Of a DNA stretch of 43,499 nt, positions 20,096-30,550 are shown piece by piece. The notes beneath the pieces were generated by a model. The model made no database searches and was not told the DNA's origin. It worked only from the letters and a program-made list of their open reading frames with translations. Both the position numbers and the translations under genes were made by a program. Position 1 is the first letter of the stretch. Every line of letters begins with the position of its first letter. Source of the stretch: Bacteroidota bacterium. GTDB taxonomy: Bacteria; Bacteroidota; Bacteroidia; Bacteroidales; WCHB1-69. The stretch spans positions 1-43,499 of the forward strand of contig JAGVVH010000372.1 of the NCBI GenBank assembly GCA_019135895.1, read 5' to 3'.

Positions 20096-23000
20096 TTAAT
20101 TTGAGGCCATTACAGACAAATTATATCTTGCTGAGATATTGTATGTTTTTGATGAACTCAGATTAATATCATAAAATATTAACAGATTGTTTAAATCACA
20201 ACTTATCGACGAAGGATCTATGCCTATAGTATTCATTGCCGCATCTCCATCTCGATCTAGGGTTGTTAAGACATACCTATTTATTGTTGTCCCTGTTTTT
20301 TTAATAAATAATGAATATCTGACGGTTGTATATGTGTTATCAGTGACATTATAAAATGTAATTGTTATATCTCCGCTAATTATAGAGTTATCAATATCTG
20401 CAATTACAAATAAATTATATACTCCATTTGTTACTTGATCCACAGAGGCGCCAATGGCTGAATTTGATGTTATAGCATTGGATCCATACATTATAGATGC
20501 TATGTTTCCTAAATATGGATCTGGGTTTAAACTTAAAGATCCTGTTGTTGTATTAACTACAGAACCAGATAATCCATCAACACTTCCTGAATTATTAAAT
20601 AAAATTTCTCCAGAAGAACTACCTCCAACCCCACTTGGAGGTGCCGAATAAGAACCATCTCCTCGTAAGAAATTACTTGTTCCTTGAGAAGTAGATAAAG
20701 TTACGCCGTTTATAGACTTATTGGTCAATGTTTGGGTATCCGTTGTTCCAACTATCGCCCCTGATGGTGCGGTTTTTGAAGTCCCCCATGCAGAACCCGT
20801 TGAAACTGGTATCCCTGCGGCAGGGTAAACCATTCCTCCAGATGTTACAGTTTTGTAAGTCCCATCGTTAGAAAGATAAGACAAACCATTGCCTGTACTC
20901 GATAAAGTCACCCCGTTTACACTTTTATTGGTCAAAGCTTGACTCCCTGTGAGAGTCACATAACTACTTGCTGCTACACCACCTAAAGCTTCGGAATTGT
21001 CTACAACGTTGTTATTGTTCGTATCGTAAGTTGATTTCAACATATCTCCGCTTCCACCAGAGCCTGTCTCATCCGTAAAATTCGCAGTAATAATTCCCCC
21101 ATCCTGCTGCGTTAAAGTTAAAGTCTTTGTGGTCGTCCCTGAAAAACTAGCCCCTGTTATTTGATTATTATACCCGCTAGTCCAATTTGTCTGATTTGAA
21201 TTAGTTGGAATTGAATAACCTGAAGCATAGGAAAGTGCAAGAGTTCCAGAACTCGTTATCGGTTGTCCGCTTATGGATAGTCCTGTTGGTACGGTCATGC
21301 CCACGCTTGTTACAGTACCACTTCCACTTCCACCACCAAAATAAGTAGCCATATCAGAAGCTTTAATGAATTTAGTAGGGATACCTCCAACCTCTGAATC
21401 ACCTATCAAGAATCTATCGTTTGCAACAACAGAAGTCTTTTGGCTTGTACCATTATATGTACTAACACCTAAAGTCACCTCCCCAGAAGATGAACCTCCG
21501 GTGAGAAAAGAATTCAAAGGAGTTAATACTCCTGTTATGTCTCCACCACCACCTACAACACCTTCTATCCAGTCTTTTGTGACAACATCTTTTGCATTTT
21601 TTGGAACATAGCTCCCATGCATTGCTATACCACCCTCATCAAACTTTATATATCCATTCTCGTAATGATATTTGACTGCTGAAGAAGACGACCCCTCATT
21701 TATAGACAGAGCTTTTGAGTTCGTAGCTGTAATGGTATATGTAAATGAAGCTCCCCCATTTGAAGATACATACAATCTTACATTAGATGCATCTATGTAT
21801 CCTACGGCATATATGTACTGACCATTAGCTGAAGCTTCAACATCTCTTACATAAGTAGACGGGTATGTGTAGAGTTCTGTTCTAGCTGGAGTAACCAGAT
21901 CAGTATAGACATATAACTTATTTGCATCATTGATATATATTTTACCGTCTTCATAATCAAACAATTCACAATAATCAAAAGCATTACCACCAAGGATCTT
22001 TGTGTGAGTCTTATTTGGCGATACTTTGTACACATAACTTTGAGCATATGGATTTGCAGATACACCAACCGTATAATATATAGTAGAGTCGTTAGCGACC
22101 TCAATATCGTAAAGATACTTTCCTTCAGCAACAGCTACTTGAGTAGTCAAGCTATTCCTATAAATGTAAATATTATTACTAACAGCACCTACTGCCACAA
22201 GAGTCCCGTCGTCAGAAATCTCGATGGCAATACCACCTAGACTTGTTCCTATTGTCGATGTAGCCCACGTGGTTCCGTAATCCCTAGAGACCAATAATCT
22301 GTTTGTAGTAGAATTATAGTCCGTAACAGCCACAACATCACCATATTTTGAACATTTGAGATTTATCCTTGCTATTCCGCCGGATACTCCTTGCACTTGT
22401 AGTCCAACATTTTCCCAATTTGTGCCGCTGTTAAACGATCTCTGAATCTCATAAGCAGAACCGGTATTGTACATTCTATATCTAATAACCGCTGTTTCAT
22501 TCATCACGTAGAAATCTGTATTTGTTAAAGTCGTAGACGAAGATCCGTTGTACAATTTTAATGCAGTTGAGTAATATGTTACATTAGTGGCATTACTAGA
22601 ATATGAATTACCCATAACAACAGTATCTAGCCTGACTATATCTCTTGTCGGTTCTATAGTGTCTTCACTGGCACTCCAATATCCCGTTCCTGTCCCTGTA
22701 CTTGTTCTGGATAAATAGCTTTTGACTTGACCATAAGTCGGGAGTTGAACATCTAACAATGCTGTGTCAGCTTGAACCTGTCCTACCACATGAAGTTTTA
22801 CAGCAGGGGTAGTAGTTCCTATTCCGACATCACCATCGCCCTCAATTCTGATTCTCTCTGTTGAAGCTGTTCCTAAAATAAGTGGTGTTGACCCATTTGT
22901 ATAAATCAAAGCATTGCTAGTATTCTGAAATAAAAGCGTACCTAGACCTGACCAGCTCAAACCCGCAGTTGATCCTGAAGTCCCGTTTGCATATTGATTT

Positions 23001-25696
23001 ATAGATGTACCAAGGTAACTTGGTAAAGACCAATAATCACTTGCTTGAGCTTCTAGTCTAGAAAGCGAACCCCCTCTAGATACAGAATATCCATTAACTT
23101 CAAATAGATTAGCTGGGTTAGAAGTCCCAACCCCCACATTTCCTGCTGAAGTTACATGTAATCTCTGAGTATTATTTGTAAAAAGTCCAATATTTCCAGC
23201 ATCTTGCGATATTAATCTCAGCTGACCTGTTCCTCTATGTATTATGTCAGAAGTAGTATTAGCTCCGCCGTTCCACCTAATAAATCTCAATCCAAAATCT
23301 GTATATGTATCGTCTCCAGTCAGGTCAATAAAAGCATATCTATTACCTGTTCCATAAGTGTTCACCTCTATATTACCTGTACCCATATTATTATTCCCCA
23401 CCCTAGCTGAACCATTCACTGTTAAATTTTTTGTTATAAATGTGGTATTTATCCCCACATTTCCGCTCGCATCTTGATATATACCCGAATTACCAATAGT
23501 TTTTGTTCCAGTTGCAACAGGAATATAATTAGCTGTCAATGTGCCTATAATATCTCCACTTCCACTTCCTATAAAAGTTTGCCAATCAGATTTATCAGCA
23601 TAAGTAGTGTCTAATACTGCCTTTATTGTGTCGGCTGCAATGTTCCCGTTTACATCAATTATCTCCGATGGTGTTTCAGTTCCAAATCCGGTTTTGCCGT
23701 TTTTTAGCATGGTCAAAGCATTACTACGAAGGCTTGGGCTGACCCCATTTCCTATAACAAATAGTCTGTCTGTGGTAATACTTTCAGTTGCCGACACAGG
23801 AGTATAATCTGTATTGTAACTTCCAATTGCTGTTTCAGCATAAGATCTTGCTCTCGTTGAATATCCAAAAGCAGACGAAGCTGTTCCACTTGCTATTCCG
23901 AATACATTAAAACATGATGAACTTTCACCACTTGCTACTGTAGTATAACCAAAAGCAGTCGAATAATCACCAACATTTGCTTTATCCCAACGACTATCAA
24001 CTACATACCCAGCTCTGAGCGCAGCCTTATCTGGATACCACATCATCCTTGTACCTACTCCTGAAGCTGGAGGATTTGCTGGCGATGAACTGTTATATGT
24101 TCCGCCAAATAAAACTGCACCGTTTGTAGATATTTTTGCTAAAGCATTCGAAGCAACTCCTACCCCAACATTTCCGTCGGTATAAGTTATCCCGTTTGCA
24201 TCATCGACCCATTGACTTGACCCACCACCTCCTGAAGCAGCAATACTATCAAGCAATTTTTGTTGAAGTGTATCTAAGGCGTATTTTGTTACTACTGTAT
24301 CAATGTCAACATAGGCTGCCTGACCTAATGAATTAAAAAAAGCTAATTTATCAGCATTGCCTGTATGTCCAGAATCAGTCCATCCTAGTCCTGTCAATTC
24401 ATAATGAATATTACTTGAAGTTTTCTCTAGTGCTTCATTCCAGGCGCGGGGATAAGCTGTGCCATTTGTAGCTCCTTGCTGTATTACTATTTTCCCTACA
24501 TAAATTGCATGAGATGTAATAGACGATGGGATCACAGGCAAAGGTTCAGCTAAAGCATCAACCTGTTTTACATATGTATTTCCATGAACATAGTAAACTT
24601 CGTTGTCTGAGCCAATATCCCTGAAGAAATATTTAGACACCCATTGATTATTGCCTAGTGTCTGTCTGTTAGTACCATCTGAGTAATAAGTAGCATCATA
24701 GGATGTAACCTCATTCATCGACCAAACTCCGGCAGTGCAATAATATTCAAATAATTTCCCTTGACTTCCTGCAATATTTATAGATAGATCCCATTTTTGG
24801 ACACCAAACCATGCAATACCTGCGCTAATCGTGGATATTCTCGTAGGTGAGGTTGATAATACAAGCCCAGACTCCCTTTCAAATCCAATAACCCTAAGAT
24901 CTTTTAAATGTTGTTTATTTGCCAATAATGTTCCATATTCATTATATTCTTCAAAATGAAGTATTGTACCATATCTTACAATACGAACTACAGGAGACAA
25001 AGTAAAATCAGTTAAAAACACATTTTGATCTGTTGTAATTCCGTATTTAGGTTGACCATCATTATAATCTAAGTATAAATAATTAACGGCATTATCAGTA
25101 GGTGTCAGTGTAGTGTCAGCAATAACGACAAATGTTTTATTTCTTCCACCACCAGAAGCAAGAGTGTTTACAGTTATTATTGCTGTATCTGAAATTGATA
25201 CACGTCCATCTATCTCTTTTGTAATTTCAGGAAGAGATATAACGCCTATTTCAGCCGATTCAGCGGCAAATCTCCACAATGCAGCTAATTCTATTGACCT
25301 TGCATTATCAAGTGCTGTTTTATCGAGATAATCATAACTAATAGGGGCTAAATAATCAGCATCACCATTAATAGGTGATTCATACATAACCCCAACTCTG
25401 TTTATTTGAGGGCTAATACCTCTTTTAAACACATCCCAAACAGTAACACTTTGGTACGCACTATCAATTACTACATATTTATTTCCGGCATAATCTTGAA
25501 AATAATTACCATAATCCATCGTCGCAGCACCCGCATCATTCCAATCTAACGGCATAACATCGAATTTGTATGTACTGTCAGTAATCATTTCTACGTTACT
25601 TACGTATGTTTTCCATGATATTCTTGGCAATAAGTCCACTTGAGCATATGAAATTACGCATAAAAACATGGATATAATCAAGGTTAATTTTCTCAT
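20096..25696 (-). CDS. Giant tail fibre/adhesin with signal peptide
   Basis: The 1866-residue product begins with a Sec signal peptide (MRKLTLIISMFLCVISYAQ), odd for a virion protein. Further on are a GVGVAS segment (about 512), YadA-head-like repeats (about 569-622, such as DYSTAFGYTTVASG), GVGTSNP and GIGTTTP fibre repeats (about 855 and 955), and Asp-box motifs SFNSGTNW, SRDYGTTW and SSNGGASF (about 1087, 1140 and 1314) that imply a beta-propeller. Gly/Ser/Thr-rich fibre repeats follow (about 1400-1730), then a compact C-terminal domain. It is probably a host-binding fibre. Confidence 0.8.
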   Translation of the reverse strand: MRKLTLIISMFLCVISYAQVDLLPRISWKTYVSNVEMITDSTYKFDVMPLDWNDAGAATMDYGNYFQDYAGNKYVVIDSAYQSVTVWDVFKRGISPQINRVGVMYESPINGDADYLAPISYDYLDKTALDNARSIELAALWRFAAESAEIGVISLPEITKEIDGRVSISDTAIITVNTLASGGGRNKTFVVIADTTLTPTDNAVNYLYLDYNDGQPKYGITTDQNVFLTDFTLSPVVRIVRYGTILHFEEYNEYGTLLANKQHLKDLRVIGFERESGLVLSTSPTRISTISAGIAWFGVQKWDLSINIAGSQGKLFEYYCTAGVWSMNEVTSYDATYYSDGTNRQTLGNNQWVSKYFFRDIGSDNEVYYVHGNTYVKQVDALAEPLPVIPSSITSHAIYVGKIVIQQGATNGTAYPRAWNEALEKTSSNIHYELTGLGWTDSGHTGNADKLAFFNSLGQAAYVDIDTVVTKYALDTLQQKLLDSIAASGGGGSSQWVDDANGITYTDGNVGVGVASNALAKISTNGAVLFGGTYNSSSPANPPASGVGTRMMWYPDKAALRAGYVVDSRWDKANVGDYSTAFGYTTVASGESSSCFNVFGIASGTASSAFGYSTRARSYAETAIGSYNTDYTPVSATESITTDRLFVIGNGVSPSLRSNALTMLKNGKTGFGTETPSEIIDVNGNIAADTIKAVLDTTYADKSDWQTFIGSGSGDIIGTLTANYIPVATGTKTIGNSGIYQDASGNVGINTTFITKNLTVNGSARVGNNNMGTGNIEVNTYGTGNRYAFIDLTGDDTYTDFGLRFIRWNGGANTTSDIIHRGTGQLRLISQDAGNIGLFTNNTQRLHVTSAGNVGVGTSNPANLFEVNGYSVSRGGSLSRLEAQASDYWSLPSYLGTSINQYANGTSGSTAGLSWSGLGTLLFQNTSNALIYTNGSTPLILGTASTERIRIEGDGDVGIGTTTPAVKLHVVGQVQADTALLDVQLPTYGQVKSYLSRTSTGTGTGYWSASEDTIEPTRDIVRLDTVVMGNSYSSNATNVTYYSTALKLYNGSSSTTLTNTDFYVMNETAVIRYRMYNTGSAYEIQRSFNSGTNWENVGLQVQGVSGGIARINLKCSKYGDVVAVTDYNSTTNRLLVSRDYGTTWATSTIGTSLGGIAIEISDDGTLVAVGAVSNNIYIYRNSLTTQVAVAEGKYLYDIEVANDSTIYYTVGVSANPYAQSYVYKVSPNKTHTKILGGNAFDYCELFDYEDGKIYINDANKLYVYTDLVTPARTELYTYPSTYVRDVEASANGQYIYAVGYIDASNVRLYVSSNGGASFTYTITATNSKALSINEGSSSSAVKYHYENGYIKFDEGGIAMHGSYVPKNAKDVVTKDWIEGVVGGGGDITGVLTPLNSFLTGGSSSGEVTLGVSTYNGTSQKTSVVANDRFLIGDSEVGGIPTKFIKASDMATYFGGGSGSGTVTSVGMTVPTGLSISGQPITSSGTLALSYASGYSIPTNSNQTNWTSGYNNQITGASFSGTTTKTLTLTQQDGGIITANFTDETGSGGSGDMLKSTYDTNNNNVVDNSEALGGVAASSYVTLTGSQALTNKSVNGVTLSSTGNGLSYLSNDGTYKTVTSGGMVYPAAGIPVSTGSAWGTSKTAPSGAIVGTTDTQTLTNKSINGVTLSTSQGTSNFLRGDGSYSAPPSGVGGSSSGEILFNNSGSVDGLSGSVVNTTTGSLSLNPDPYLGNIASIMYGSNAITSNSAIGASVDQVTNGVYNLFVIADIDNSIISGDITITFYNVTDNTYTTVRYSLFIKKTGTTINRYVLTTLDRDGDAAMNTIGIDPSSISCDLNNLLIFYDINLSSSKTYNISARYNLSVMASN

Positions 25697-25707
25697 ACTA
25701 TTGTATT

Positions 25708-26625
25708 TTATTCGAATAAAATATAAATTTTAAGGGGCAATGGAGTTGTCGCTAAACTGTTTATAGTTAAAACATTTGCTGTTCCTGTTTCATAACCTGA
25801 ATAAGCACCGGCAAACGGTCGAAGCAACTGTTCTTTAGTGCCTGAAACGGTAAATACATTAACGTTTGCAACCCTTCTGCCTGTTCCATGAGTAACTACA
25901 ATGTCTATTTGATTATCTGCTGCTACCAAATTCCATCCGGTAGGATAATCAACTCCTTCTACCGCCCCGTTTATTCTTCCTTGCACGGTAGTATTATATG
26001 GTAAAGCTATTGAGAATACATTTTGTGTCAACCCATTTAATTGACCTAAAGTAACAGGTTCTGTATTTGTCGTTGCAGGTAATAATCCTGCGATTCTATT
26101 ATTATTCATCTGAATAGAGTCCCTTACTTGTATAATTCCGCTCCCTCCTAAATAAACATTTCCAAAAGTAGTATTTGTTCCTCCTCCTGTCAGATATAAA
26201 TCTCCACCTCCACTGCCCATATAATTATCGCCTGCTTTTATAATAAGGTCATCAGCAGGTGTTCCGCTTGGGGCAGAAACGACACTTATTGTTCTGTCTC
26301 CACCATAATTAAGGCTAAAATTATTCCACCGAAGTAGCGTTGATCTATAATTAGATCCACCCCTGTAATCATTTAATTGTCCGGTAGAAGGAGTAAACGT
26401 TAAACTATCTGTCCCTATTCCCGTGAAATCCTGATTTATCCATTTACCACTTACCCTCCTAAGCATTTGTCCGTCAGTGGAATTATAAATCAAAAAAGTG
26501 TCGTTATTTATAATTAATAAACTGTCAGTAGTTATCGACTGAGTAGCCCTAATATATTTATCTTTTTTCTGAGCATTGACAGTAATTGTCAAAAACACCA
26601 ATATTAAAATAAGAAAATTTTTCAT
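25708..26625 (-). CDS. Secreted-type tail/fibre protein
   Basis: The 305-residue product begins MKNFLILILVFLTITVNAQ, a clear signal peptide, which is why I chose the ATG at 26625 over 26652. The body has fibre-like Gly/Asn-rich segments (NYMGSGGGDLYLTGGGTNTT) and ends in a beta-rich domain. It sits next to the giant fibre and may be a partner or short fibre. It is the second of three late-operon proteins with an export signal. Confidence 0.7.
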   Translation of the reverse strand: MKNFLILILVFLTITVNAQKKDKYIRATQSITTDSLLIINNDTFLIYNSTDGQMLRRVSGKWINQDFTGIGTDSLTFTPSTGQLNDYRGGSNYRSTLLRWNNFSLNYGGDRTISVVSAPSGTPADDLIIKAGDNYMGSGGGDLYLTGGGTNTTFGNVYLGGSGIIQVRDSIQMNNNRIAGLLPATTNTEPVTLGQLNGLTQNVFSIALPYNTTVQGRINGAVEGVDYPTGWNLVAADNQIDIVVTHGTGRRVANVNVFTVSGTKEQLLRPFAGAYSGYETGTANVLTINSLATTPLPLKIYILFE

Positions 26626-26636
26626 ATCATTTATTT

Positions 26637-27050
26637 TTATACATAAAACCATTCTACAATTACCCCATTTAAACTTTCTGAATCATCAATAACTATTATG
26701 ATTCCAGTATTTGTTACTTGTTCGTGCTTAATAAGAACATCGTAATAACGTTCATCAGATCCCTCTGTTGTTATGCGATATACTTTATGAAAACCCACTG
26801 GTCTTGCTGCAAAAGCAGTCCCAAACGTTACTGTAATAGTGCTTGACGGAGGGTTCGTTATCCTTGAATTCTCTTGATGTGTAGATAATTGCGAAGCACC
26901 TCCGGTGAGAACCATTTTCTTTGACCTCGACCATGTTGGATGGTCTACTATAATTAAAAGTTCAGCAGGATCAATATATCCCTCTTCCCCGACTTCTTTT
27001 TGAACGTATGTTTCTAGTTCATATATTCTTGATTGGTCGAATGTACTCAT
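26637..27050 (-). CDS. Hypothetical tail-associated protein (137 aa)
   Basis: The product begins MSTFDQSRIYELETYVQKEV. A short helical N-terminus is followed by a beta-rich region (about 60-135). It overlaps the large tail gene upstream by 4 bases. An adaptor between tail tip and fibres is plausible from position. Confidence 0.6.
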   Translation of the reverse strand: MSTFDQSRIYELETYVQKEVGEEGYIDPAELLIIVDHPTWSRSKKMVLTGGASQLSTHQENSRITNPPSSTITVTFGTAFAARPVGFHKVYRITTEGSDERYYDVLIKHEQVTNTGIIIVIDDSESLNGVIVEWFYV

Positions 27051-29767
27051 ATCTTTAATATATCATTTGTTTCTACTATTATATACCACTCACCGTATCT
27101 GTATTTTAAATCTACAATTGTTACCCCCCTCCTATAATCATAGGTTTTTGATCTTGGCATTCCTATTCCTATGTTCGTATTAAAGTATTTATTCTTGTAA
27201 ATTCCTTTTAATTCTATAGATTTAACTCCTTCCAAAGTCCATTTCGTATGGTCAAATGAAAGGGAAGTATTATCTAAATAACCTTCAGTCCAGGTACCTT
27301 CATATTTCCCAAATAACTTCAAAAGGTTTGAAAAAGAAATAATTCCATTTGGTATTTCTTTTCCGCTTTGTATGCCGTTAGCATAGTTTATATAATATTT
27401 TTCATCGTTACCAATGTCATAACAAAACAAAATTAAACCATTACTTATGTCATTTGGATTTTCAATACAATACCTAATATCTGTCGTTAATAGTTTTGTT
27501 GTTTTAGCATTTCTTAAATCTGCTCGCCTACGATTTGATACAATTTTGTCAAACTCAAATGTAGATGTAACAAAGTCTTTATAACCGGCATTTATCATTT
27601 TATAATCAATAAGAGCAAACATATCATTTTTAAGATATTTCCACACCTCATAACCTTCAGCCTTTCCCGTAATATCAACTACGCTTTGTGTCAAATCTTC
27701 GTATGATAAATGTTCAATATGTAGATTTTTATTTTCATCAACGAAATAATATGTGCATGGGAATAATATAGTTATATCTTCCATCAACTCGTTAAAACTA
27801 ATAAGTAGTTTTGAGTCATCATCATCCTCTTTTTTTTCTGTCTTTAAACTATATGTATGCAAAGCAGTGACCCTATTTAAAAAATTTTCTTGTAGGGTAT
27901 AGTAATTTACTCCATTAGCTATTTGAGGATATTTTGATAGCAAAATAGCCGTAGCACTATCATTCGGAATGTCATTCCATAAAAATGTAGAATAAACCTC
28001 TTTACCCTGAAGTGATGGGTGAGTATTGTTAAACACCTTTTTAATAATTTCCTTTAAGTCTACTGTGTTTGAGAATGTTATCCTATCTTCATTTGTTGGA
28101 TACTCTCTTATTGCTGTAATTTTATTGGCATATAATCCGTTAGCACCTCGATATGCATTTTGTGTTACTTTCAGACTCCAAGGATATTCTACATCTCCAC
28201 CATAGGGTTTTCTGACCCATAGCATTGATTCAGAGCCAGATGGCATAATTGTTTTTTTCCAGTTTCCATCTTCTGATGGCGGTTTCCAATCTCCCTCTGT
28301 TCCAATCTCTGATATTTCATCTTCTTCAGTATATTTAGATGAACTTAATACTTCTTCCCTGGCGAACCATACTTCAAGTATTAAAAATTTGTATCCTCCG
28401 AATGGCCAAAACCTATATTCATAACCCTCTTTTTCATAAATACGAAGCTCACATAATTCTCCTTGGTAGAATGGATGATTTGGGGCGTTCATTGCTGAAA
28501 TAATTGCCTCTAAATTCCAAGTAGTTCCTCCTTGTGTCTTTCCTTCAAATCCTGTTGAAATATCACCTAATCTGGTTATGTTAGGAGCATTTGTTTCAGA
28601 ATCAAAATACCAATGCAGAATATCGCTGCCTCCATCTATTACTTCTTCTACAATGCTTTTATCAACCCTTGCAACCCCCGTGTTATAATAATAATATTCT
28701 GCCGTATTTCTTATTTGATCTAATGGTTTTTTTATAAAGTCTTTAGGTAGGTCAACAATTATTGATTTATATACGGTATCTGAGGCTGTTATAGTTATAT
28801 TTGATATAATTAAGTCTGAAATATACATTAACCCAAGTGATTCAGATATATTGCTTGGAACTTTATTAAAAAAATATACTCTCAGTGTTCCGCTTATTTC
28901 AGGAGCTTTAAAAATTTTATTAAAATATGAATATTTATCTATGCTATCATTGGGTAATGGTAGTTTATTTGTTTCATAAATAACCACGTTTAAATTATCA
29001 GACCATCCTCCGTAATTATTCGCATATTTAGTTGTTACTCCGTCCGTAATCGTCATCATAAATCCAAGTGGAGTTAACGATATGTCTGTATTTATTATCT
29101 CCATGAGTTGATAAAAAAAAGACACATATATTTGATTTTGACCGTTTACGTTCAAAATGTCTTGATATATAACACAGTTTGCAGGAGTCCAGATGGGCGA
29201 TGTCCCTATTACTATTGGATATGCTGCCCTTAATACAGCAGCATTGCTCCCCAATAAATTCATTACATTTGGTTCTATGTATGATGGATACCCAGATTCA
29301 TGTTCCCATAAATCAGGAGAACCGTCTTCTTTGACCATATCAAAATCACCATTTTTAAGAAGATTTTTTGTTGCAGCAACATCTATCTTTGTATCAGCAT
29401 ATTCAAGTAGGTCGGTGTATTGGTCATAAATTTCTGGACTTATTTTAATGAATTTTTTCGTAGTAGCATCTGGTTCACAGTCAATTATTCCAAAATAACC
29501 TTCAGTGATGTCTGCGTCGTCCCCTACATGCTTAATAAACATGTATTCCGTCGGGGATTTTGTCATTATTTCCGTGTAAAGTTTATTTTTATTTGTAGCA
29601 TCTGTTCGATATTGATATGGCTTATCTTTGACAATTACTTGTCCCCATTTCTTGCGATAAACAGGAGTATCTTCGATAGGTACTTCTTCAATCGGGTCAA
29701 TCTCTTCTACTTCTACTTCAAAATAAGTTCCATTTAACCCGAATTTGATATATACCTTTTCACTCAT
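27047..29767 (-). CDS. Large tail tip / baseplate protein
   Basis: The 906-residue product lies directly after the distal-tail-type gene, in the place of tail-associated baseplate proteins (Tal or gp27-like hubs). NGDFDMVKEDGSPDLWEHES (near 140) resembles the start of a carbohydrate-binding module. The rest is beta-rich with many Tyr and Asp. Assignment is mostly by gene order and size. Confidence 0.65.
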   Translation of the reverse strand: MSEKVYIKFGLNGTYFEVEVEEIDPIEEVPIEDTPVYRKKWGQVIVKDKPYQYRTDATNKNKLYTEIMTKSPTEYMFIKHVGDDADITEGYFGIIDCEPDATTKKFIKISPEIYDQYTDLLEYADTKIDVAATKNLLKNGDFDMVKEDGSPDLWEHESGYPSYIEPNVMNLLGSNAAVLRAAYPIVIGTSPIWTPANCVIYQDILNVNGQNQIYVSFFYQLMEIINTDISLTPLGFMMTITDGVTTKYANNYGGWSDNLNVVIYETNKLPLPNDSIDKYSYFNKIFKAPEISGTLRVYFFNKVPSNISESLGLMYISDLIISNITITASDTVYKSIIVDLPKDFIKKPLDQIRNTAEYYYYNTGVARVDKSIVEEVIDGGSDILHWYFDSETNAPNITRLGDISTGFEGKTQGGTTWNLEAIISAMNAPNHPFYQGELCELRIYEKEGYEYRFWPFGGYKFLILEVWFAREEVLSSSKYTEEDEISEIGTEGDWKPPSEDGNWKKTIMPSGSESMLWVRKPYGGDVEYPWSLKVTQNAYRGANGLYANKITAIREYPTNEDRITFSNTVDLKEIIKKVFNNTHPSLQGKEVYSTFLWNDIPNDSATAILLSKYPQIANGVNYYTLQENFLNRVTALHTYSLKTEKKEDDDDSKLLISFNELMEDITILFPCTYYFVDENKNLHIEHLSYEDLTQSVVDITGKAEGYEVWKYLKNDMFALIDYKMINAGYKDFVTSTFEFDKIVSNRRRADLRNAKTTKLLTTDIRYCIENPNDISNGLILFCYDIGNDEKYYINYANGIQSGKEIPNGIISFSNLLKLFGKYEGTWTEGYLDNTSLSFDHTKWTLEGVKSIELKGIYKNKYFNTNIGIGMPRSKTYDYRRGVTIVDLKYRYGEWYIIVETNDILKI

Positions 29768-30550
29768 TTATATTGTATTTATAGGCGTTAATATGTCATT
29801 ATTTGCTACAAATTTAAACCTAATATTAACTATATCAAAATCTCCTGATGCACTTTCTAATTCAGTTGTCACATCACCTACGTCGTAGAATGTATCTCCT
29901 CCGTAATAAACCTCTAAAGATCCATTTACAAGGAGTGTCCGAAGTGATAATAAAAACTTGTAAATATATTCCCTCGCCTCAAGTATGAATTCTCTATACA
30001 TAGATATACCTGTATAGTATGGCTTTATTTCTCCATCTTCTTCATTGGCATCTTCTTCATTTTGCATTTCAATTCCATTGTACCCAAATAGCCTTATATA
30101 ACATTCATAGGCAGTATTTGTCGTATCAACTTCATATTCCTGCTTTCTACCGATAGAAAAGTCAGAACATGTAACCTTAACTCCAAACAATCCGGTTACA
30201 TCATCTTTTAAAAGAAAAGCATCGGTATAGAATGTTTCAGAACCGCAAACTATTTTATAGTAATAGTATGCTTCGTCTTTTTTTTCTACAGTTTCTCCTG
30301 CATATTTAATCCTTATATAAGTTCCATAATCAGTAACGGTATTAGTTAATGATGCTGCAATGGTAGCATTGTCTGAATACCTCACAAGGCTAATTATTGC
30401 CGTGGAGGCATTAGTTTGTACAAATAATGTTATAGGAGGCAATTGAGTTGATTTAAAACTGACAATTATAGCCTCATTCTGTGTGTTTTTTACCTCTATT
30501 TTATCAAGACTATCATAAGCCCCAAACATTCCAAATTGAGCTTTTATCAT
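29768..30550 (-). CDS. Distal tail protein-like
   Basis: The 260-residue beta-rich product is immediately downstream of the tape measure gene, overlapping it by one base, the normal position of the distal tail (Dit) protein that caps the tube. It has no catalytic motif. Gene order is the main support. Confidence 0.6.
   Translation of the reverse strand: MIKAQFGMFGAYDSLDKIEVKNTQNEAIIVSFKSTQLPPITLFVQTNASTAIISLVRYSDNATIAASLTNTVTDYGTYIRIKYAGETVEKKDEAYYYYKIVCGSETFYTDAFLLKDDVTGLFGVKVTCSDFSIGRKQEYEVDTTNTAYECYIRLFGYNGIEMQNEEDANEEDGEIKPYYTGISMYREFILEAREYIYKFLLSLRTLLVNGSLEVYYGGDTFYDVGDVTTELESASGDFDIVNIRFKFVANNDILTPINTI

Noticed and set aside
20096..25696. Second DGR target in the giant fibre gene
   Set aside because: I found no stretch there resembling the template repeat, so no second variable repeat is claimed.
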